Assembly (NCBI GenBank): GCA_964440805.1
Contig: CAYTTR010000058.1
Location: 1 to 8,077, forward strand
Origin: CAYTTR01 sp964440805
GTDB taxonomy: Bacteria > Acidobacteriota > Aminicenantia > Aminicenantales > Aminicenantaceae
Direction: 5' to 3'
DNA length: 8,077 nt
Every line of letters begins with the position of its first letter. Positions within the stretch are counted from its first letter, which is position 1. This document shows positions 5,532-8,077 of this stretch, in pieces. The notes beneath the pieces were generated by a model, which saw nothing but the letters and a program-made list of their open reading frames with translations, was not told the DNA's origin and did not search any database. The position numbers and the translations under genes were made by a program.

Positions 5532-7268
5532 TTATACCTCCCTGTCCATTACGGTTTCCCGCAGGACTTCTTCTATTGAAGTCATTCCCTCTTTTATCTT
5601 AACCAATCCGCTGCTCCTCAAGGTAAGCATTCCCTGTTCGATGGCCTTTTGCTTGATTTCTTTGGAATGGGCCCGGCTCAGAATAAGCCCCTTAGCGGCA
5701 TCGGTCACTTTTATTACCTCGAAAAGTGCGGTCCGGCCTTTGTAGCCTGTGTTGTTGCAGTCATTGCAGCCTGAAGGCTTGTAGACCTTGACAGTCTTTG
5801 CTTCTTCGGGAGAGAAGCCGATATCTTCCAGAGCTTCTTGGGCTAAGTTATGGCGGGCGCGGCATTTCTTGCAGAGCCTTCGGATAAGCCTCTGAGCGAC
5901 AATGGTTATAACCGAGTCGGCGATTAAAAAAGGCTCCACTCCCATATTGATTAAGCGGTGGACGGTGCTGGCTGCGTCATTTGTATGGACGGTGGAGAAA
6001 ACTAAGTGACCGGTCAGGGCGGCCTTGATGGCTATATCCACTGTGTCGTAGTCACGCATTTCTCCGACCAGCATGATATCCGGGTCCTGGCGGAGAAAAC
6101 TCCTCAGAGTGTTGGAAAAAGTAAGGCCGATTTCTTCTTTTATATTAACCTGGTTTATGCCGGGTATATAGAATTCCACCGGGTCTTCGGCGGTCATGAT
6201 ATTTTTGGTCTCTGAATTCAAGGTGGATATGGCCGAATAGAGGGTATTTGTTTTACCGCTTCCGGTGGGCCCTGTGACCAGGATAATTCCCCAGGGCCGG
6301 TGGATGGCCTCATCAAAGACTTTGAGTGACTGCTCTTCGAAGCCGAGCTGGGTTAAATCAAGCTTCAACATGGCTTTGTCCAAAATTCTGATCACAATTT
6401 TCTCGCCGAATATGGTGGGCAGGCTGGAGACTCGCATGTCCACTTCTTTTCTGTCGCCGTTTTCCAACTTGACCCGCATTTTTATCCGGCCGTCCTGAGG
6501 CAGGCGCTTTTCGGCTATATCCATGTTGGACAGAATTTTCACCCGGGAAAGCACCGGATTCCTGAACTTAAGGGCCAAGTTCATCATCTCGTAAAGAGTG
6601 CCGTCTAAGCGGTAGCGGACTCGGAAGGCTTTCTCATAAGGCTCGAAATGGACGTCACTGGCTCCCTTCTTTATGGCATCGACGAAAATAGTGTTTACTA
6701 AGGTGATGATGGGAGCTTCTTCGGTTGAGCGGGCCAGTTCTTCAATGTCATAGTCCTCGTCTAAATCTTCTTCAATGATATTGACGCTTGTATCTTCGGC
6801 CTGCTCGATTTCATCAACAATCTGCTTTACTCTGATTGAGTCGGTTGAGCCGTAGTAGCGGTTAATGGCACTGACGATGGCTGTTTCCGACGCTATTACC
6901 GGTTGGATGCTTAATCCGGTGCGGAAGCGGATGTCTTCTATTATGTCTAAGTCAGTTGGGTCAACCATGGCCAGGGTCAGGAATGAACGGATGCGGTGAA
7001 TGGGCATAACCATATGTTTTTTGGCAATTTCAATGGGAATGAGGTTAATTACATCCGGGTAGACATCGAATTGATTAAGATCAATATAAGGATAACCCAA
7101 CTGCCGGCTGAGCGCCCGGGCCATTTCTTCTTCTGAGAGATAGCCCAGACTGATAATGGCTGTGCCCATGGAAACATCATTTTTTTTCTTGTATTCTAAG
7201 GCAGACTTAAGCTGGTCTGAATCAAGAAGTTTTTCTCTGATTAGTAGTTCGCCGAGATTTGACCCCAT
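5532..7268 (-). CDS. pilB: PilB, pilus extension ATPase
   Basis: A 578-residue GspE/PilB-family ATPase that powers pilus polymerisation. The N-terminal part (about 1-145) is a GspE_N/MshEN-type domain with two repeats (LGELLIREKLL and MGTAIISLGYL). The ATPase core has Walker A GPTGSGKT (333-340), Asp box TAEDPVEF (359-366), Walker B IMLVGEMRD (398-406) and His box HLVFSTVHT (421-429). A tetracysteine zinc motif follows: C466, C469, C501 and C504. I chose the ATG at 7268, with GGTGA five bases upstream and a family-typical N-terminus (MGSNLGELLI). A TTG at 7280 in frame would add four residues. The arginines that begin the two c-di-GMP-binding motifs in MshE appear replaced (N4, S33), so nucleotide sensing is doubtful. 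It is the first gene of a pilB-pilT-pilC run spaced by 1 and 14 nt. Confidence 0.95.
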   Translation of the reverse strand: MGSNLGELLIREKLLDSDQLKSALEYKKKNDVSMGTAIISLGYLSEEEMARALSRQLGYPYIDLNQFDVYPDVINLIPIEIAKKHMVMPIHRIRSFLTLAMVDPTDLDIIEDIRFRTGLSIQPVIASETAIVSAINRYYGSTDSIRVKQIVDEIEQAEDTSVNIIEEDLDEDYDIEELARSTEEAPIITLVNTIFVDAIKKGASDVHFEPYEKAFRVRYRLDGTLYEMMNLALKFRNPVLSRVKILSNMDIAEKRLPQDGRIKMRVKLENGDRKEVDMRVSSLPTIFGEKIVIRILDKAMLKLDLTQLGFEEQSLKVFDEAIHRPWGIILVTGPTGSGKTNTLYSAISTLNSETKNIMTAEDPVEFYIPGINQVNIKEEIGLTFSNTLRSFLRQDPDIMLVGEMRDYDTVDIAIKAALTGHLVFSTVHTNDAASTVHRLINMGVEPFLIADSVITIVAQRLIRRLCKKCRARHNLAQEALEDIGFSPEEAKTVKVYKPSGCNDCNNTGYKGRTALFEVIKVTDAAKGLILSRAHSKEIKQKAIEQGMLTLRSSGLVKIKEGMTSIEEVLRETVMDREV

Positions 7269-7280
7269 AGTTTTCACCAA

Positions 7281-7309
7281 AAATTAAAGCATTTGACAAT
7301 TGTTGTCAA
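7281..7309 (-). promoter_or_regulatory. Possible pilB promoter overlapping the palindrome
   Basis: A perfect -35 TTGACA (7309-7304) lies in the left arm of the palindrome. The best -10 candidates are TTTAAT (7288-7283, spacing 15) or TAATTT (7286-7281, spacing 17). Transcription would begin near 7274, leaving only about 6 nt before the pilB ATG and barely any leader. The operon may instead be read from further upstream, with this match being a by-product of the operator. No GG-N10-GC sigma-54 element is seen here. Confidence 0.3.
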
Positions 7310-7312
7310 ATG
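7290..7312. promoter_or_regulatory. Perfect 23-bp palindrome upstream of pilB, likely operator
   Basis: CATTTGACAA-N3-TTGTCAAATG is a perfect inverted repeat with 10-bp arms, 21 bp before the pilB ATG. Size, AT-richness and the TTGACAA half-site suit a MarR-family dimer, and a MarR-like gene lies immediately upstream. The core TGACAA-N3-TTGTCA also has the same layout as the box at 341-355 in front of pilA, so PilR is a second candidate ligand. An operator role is inferred from symmetry and position. Confidence 0.65.
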
Positions 7313-7324
7313 TGTTGCTCCTCT

Positions 7325-7585
7325 TCATATAGGACGGCCAAGATGAACATGTTTTCTCTTTTTCTGAAAAAAGTCATTTATATTCCTTAAGTTTTTTCTA
7401 TCTTGGCAGATATCCCCCATGACGTCAATCACCGCGAGAGGGTATTCCCAGGATGATTTTTTAATCTCTTCTATCACCTGTAGAGGTGACTTTCGGCCGT
7501 TTGGGAGATGAGACAGGTTCTGAATGACCGGAATAATTAGAATAATTAGAAGAATTAGGATTTCTTCCCATGGTCTTTTTTTCAA
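7325..7585 (-). CDS. Doubtful 86-codon frame overlapping the 3' end of the marR-like gene
   Basis: An open frame of 86 codons overlaps the last 125 nt of the marR-like gene in another frame and runs to a TGA at 7325, 12 bp before the palindrome. The product would be a basic protein with an Ile/Leu-rich stretch (ILILLIILIIPVI) created by the 9-bp repeat at 7531-7557, followed by VIEEIKK and DRKNLRNINDFFQKKRK. The only start at its head is a TTG (7585) directly abutting GGAGGAGG, with no spacing. An internal ATG at 7418 follows a GGTGATT. It may be a displaced 3' part of the regulator after a frameshift, a short real gene starting at an internal codon, or chance. I do not recognise it. Confidence 0.2.
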   Translation of the reverse strand: MKKRPWEEILILLIILIIPVIQNLSHLPNGRKSPLQVIEEIKKSSWEYPLAVIDVMGDICQDRKNLRNINDFFQKKRKHVHLGRPI

Positions 7586-8077
7586 CCTCCTCCAAAAACC
7601 CGGATAAAAAGAAGAGCGCTTTTTCTTTTTCCTCCTCAGAAAAAAGGCTTAATTTCTGCCTGATACTTGGCGGCCAGAAAGATAATTTTTTGGCTAATTT
7701 AAGACCGAGCGGAGTAAGCCCAATGGAAAATACCCTCCTGTCATTGGATGAACGCTGCTTAAAAACATAGCCTTTGCTTTCCAGGTTCCCGACCGTCTCG
7801 CTTATAGAAGCCTGGGACAAACCGAACTCTTCAGCCAGCAAGCTTACCCGGGATTTTTCCGGTCCTTCATGAAGCAGAAAAAGAAGAATCTGAACCTGGA
7901 CCGGGCTTAAGCCGTGTTTCAAAGACTGGTTCCATAAGTGCTTGCGCTGGGCCAAGCAGATTTGTTTTAGAGTAAGAAGGATTTGGGAATCGAGGGGAGA
8001 AAGTTTATTTAGTTTATCTGGTTGGTTGCGTTTATTGCGTTTGTTGCGTTCATTGCGTTTATTGCGTTTGTTGCGTT
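7461..8077 (-). CDS. MarR-family winged-helix regulator, 5' end beyond window
   Basis: A DNA-binding regulator of the MarR family. Counting from a TTG at 7955, the helix-turn-helix is at about 37-64 (VSLLAEEFGLSQASISETV) and the wing at 68-84, with the family signature DRR (72-74) followed by LTPLG. That TTG has no Shine-Dalgarno. The frame stays open upstream to the window edge and encodes LSPLDSQILLTLKQICLAQ, which looks like the expected first dimerisation helix. No ATG, GTG or TTG lies between 7956 and 8077 in this frame, so the real start is probably outside. The extension includes an Arg-Asn-Lys repeat from the 9-bp tandem array. The C-terminus departs from the family: about 35 low-complexity residues with NSSNYSNYS replace a normal helix end. 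Ligand and targets are unknown; the palindrome before pilB is the obvious candidate target. Confidence 0.75.
   Translation of the reverse strand, partial: RNKRNKRNERNKRNKRNQPDKLNKLSPLDSQILLTLKQICLAQRKHLWNQSLKHGLSPVQVQILLFLLHEGPEKSRVSLLAEEFGLSQASISETVGNLESKGYVFKQRSSNDRRVFSIGLTPLGLKLAKKLSFWPPSIRQKLSLFSEEEKEKALFFLSGFLEEVEKKTMGRNPNSSNYSNYSGHSEPVSSPKRPKVTSTGDRRD
7474..7489. repeat. 16-bp inverted repeat near the end of the marR-like gene
   Basis: TCACCT-GTAG-AGGTGA is a perfect 6-bp inverted repeat just before the stop codon of the marR-like gene. No T-run follows the stem on the minus strand, so it is not a convincing intrinsic terminator. It could be a small operator or an mRNA hairpin. Confidence 0.3.
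7531..7557. repeat. Three 9-bp tandem repeats in the marR-like 3' end
   Basis: On the plus strand the units are GAATAATTA, GAATAATTA and GAAGAATTA. In the marR-like frame they encode the Asn-Ser-Tyr-rich stretch SSNYSNYS. Nine-base units keep the frame, so copy-number change would lengthen or shorten the tail without breaking it. Confidence 0.8.
8026..8077. repeat. 9-bp tandem repeat array running off the window edge
   Basis: Five full units and a partial sixth of TTGCGTTNN follow one another without gaps: TTGCGTTTA, TTGCGTTTG, TTGCGTTCA, TTGCGTTTA, TTGCGTTTG, TTGCGTT. The variants recur in the same order, giving a 27-bp higher-order period. Read in the marR-like frame they encode an Arg-Asn-Lys/Glu repeat; another minus-strand frame gives Asn-Ala-Thr/Ile. 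Units show no spacers, so this is not a CRISPR array. The total length is unknown because the window ends inside it. Confidence 0.9.

Noticed and set aside
3195..7268. Type II secretion gspE-gspF instead of pilus genes
   Set aside because: PilT with the exact AIRNLIRE motif between the two, plus pilS, pilR and a prepilin, identifies a type IV pilus locus.
7306..7377. 23-codon minus-strand ORF (MTFFRKRENMF...) with AAGGA six bases ahead of its ATG
   Set aside because: Very short, ends inside the palindrome, overlaps another doubtful frame; chance is the simplest explanation.
8026..8077. CRISPR array
   Set aside because: Units are 9 bp, contiguous and without spacers; this is a simple tandem repeat.
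1..8077. tRNA, rRNA, insertion sequence or prophage
   Set aside because: No cloverleaf, rRNA-like stretch, transposase or phage gene was seen on either strand.

Overview
The window carries the type IV pilus (T4P) motor and regulator operon of an uncultured-looking Gram-negative bacterium of moderate GC. Every convincing gene is on the minus strand, so transcription runs from high to low coordinates: marR-like gene, pilB, pilT, pilC, pilS, pilR, pilA. The order pilB-pilT-pilC-pilS-pilR-pilA matches that of Geobacter and relatives (established knowledge). The start of the pilin and the short 9-bp coding repeats in the marR-like gene would also suit several candidate phyla, so I do not commit to a phylum.

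Region by region: 8077-7461 is a MarR-family regulator whose 5' end lies outside the window. It has 9-bp tandem repeats at both ends of its reading frame. 7460-7269 is the marR-pilB gap, with a perfect 23-bp palindrome just upstream of pilB and a doubtful overlapping 86-codon frame. 7268-3195 holds pilB (extension ATPase), pilT (retraction ATPase) and pilC (inner-membrane platform), tightly packed. 3149-367 holds the pilS sensor kinase and the pilR sigma-54 activator, separated by 116 nt that contain a hairpin and a possible 30-codon ORF. 366-154 is a regulatory region for pilA, and 153-1 is the N-terminal 51 codons of the prepilin.

How it works together: PilB and PilT drive extension and retraction through PilC, and PilS and PilR set pilin expression. 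The pilA upstream region looks like a textbook sigma-54 control region. It has a -24/-12 promoter with exact spacing, a perfect IHF-consensus match centred near -49, and two identical 12-bp boxes 22 bp apart near -108 and -130. The core dyad of the nearer-to-pilR box (TGNCAA-N3-TTGNCA) is also the core of the 23-bp palindrome in front of pilB. This suggests that one regulator (PilR or the MarR-like protein) touches both ends of the locus. I see no wholly new system. The most novel items are this shared operator, the MarR-like gene with coding repeats, and the small ORF in the pilS-pilR gap.
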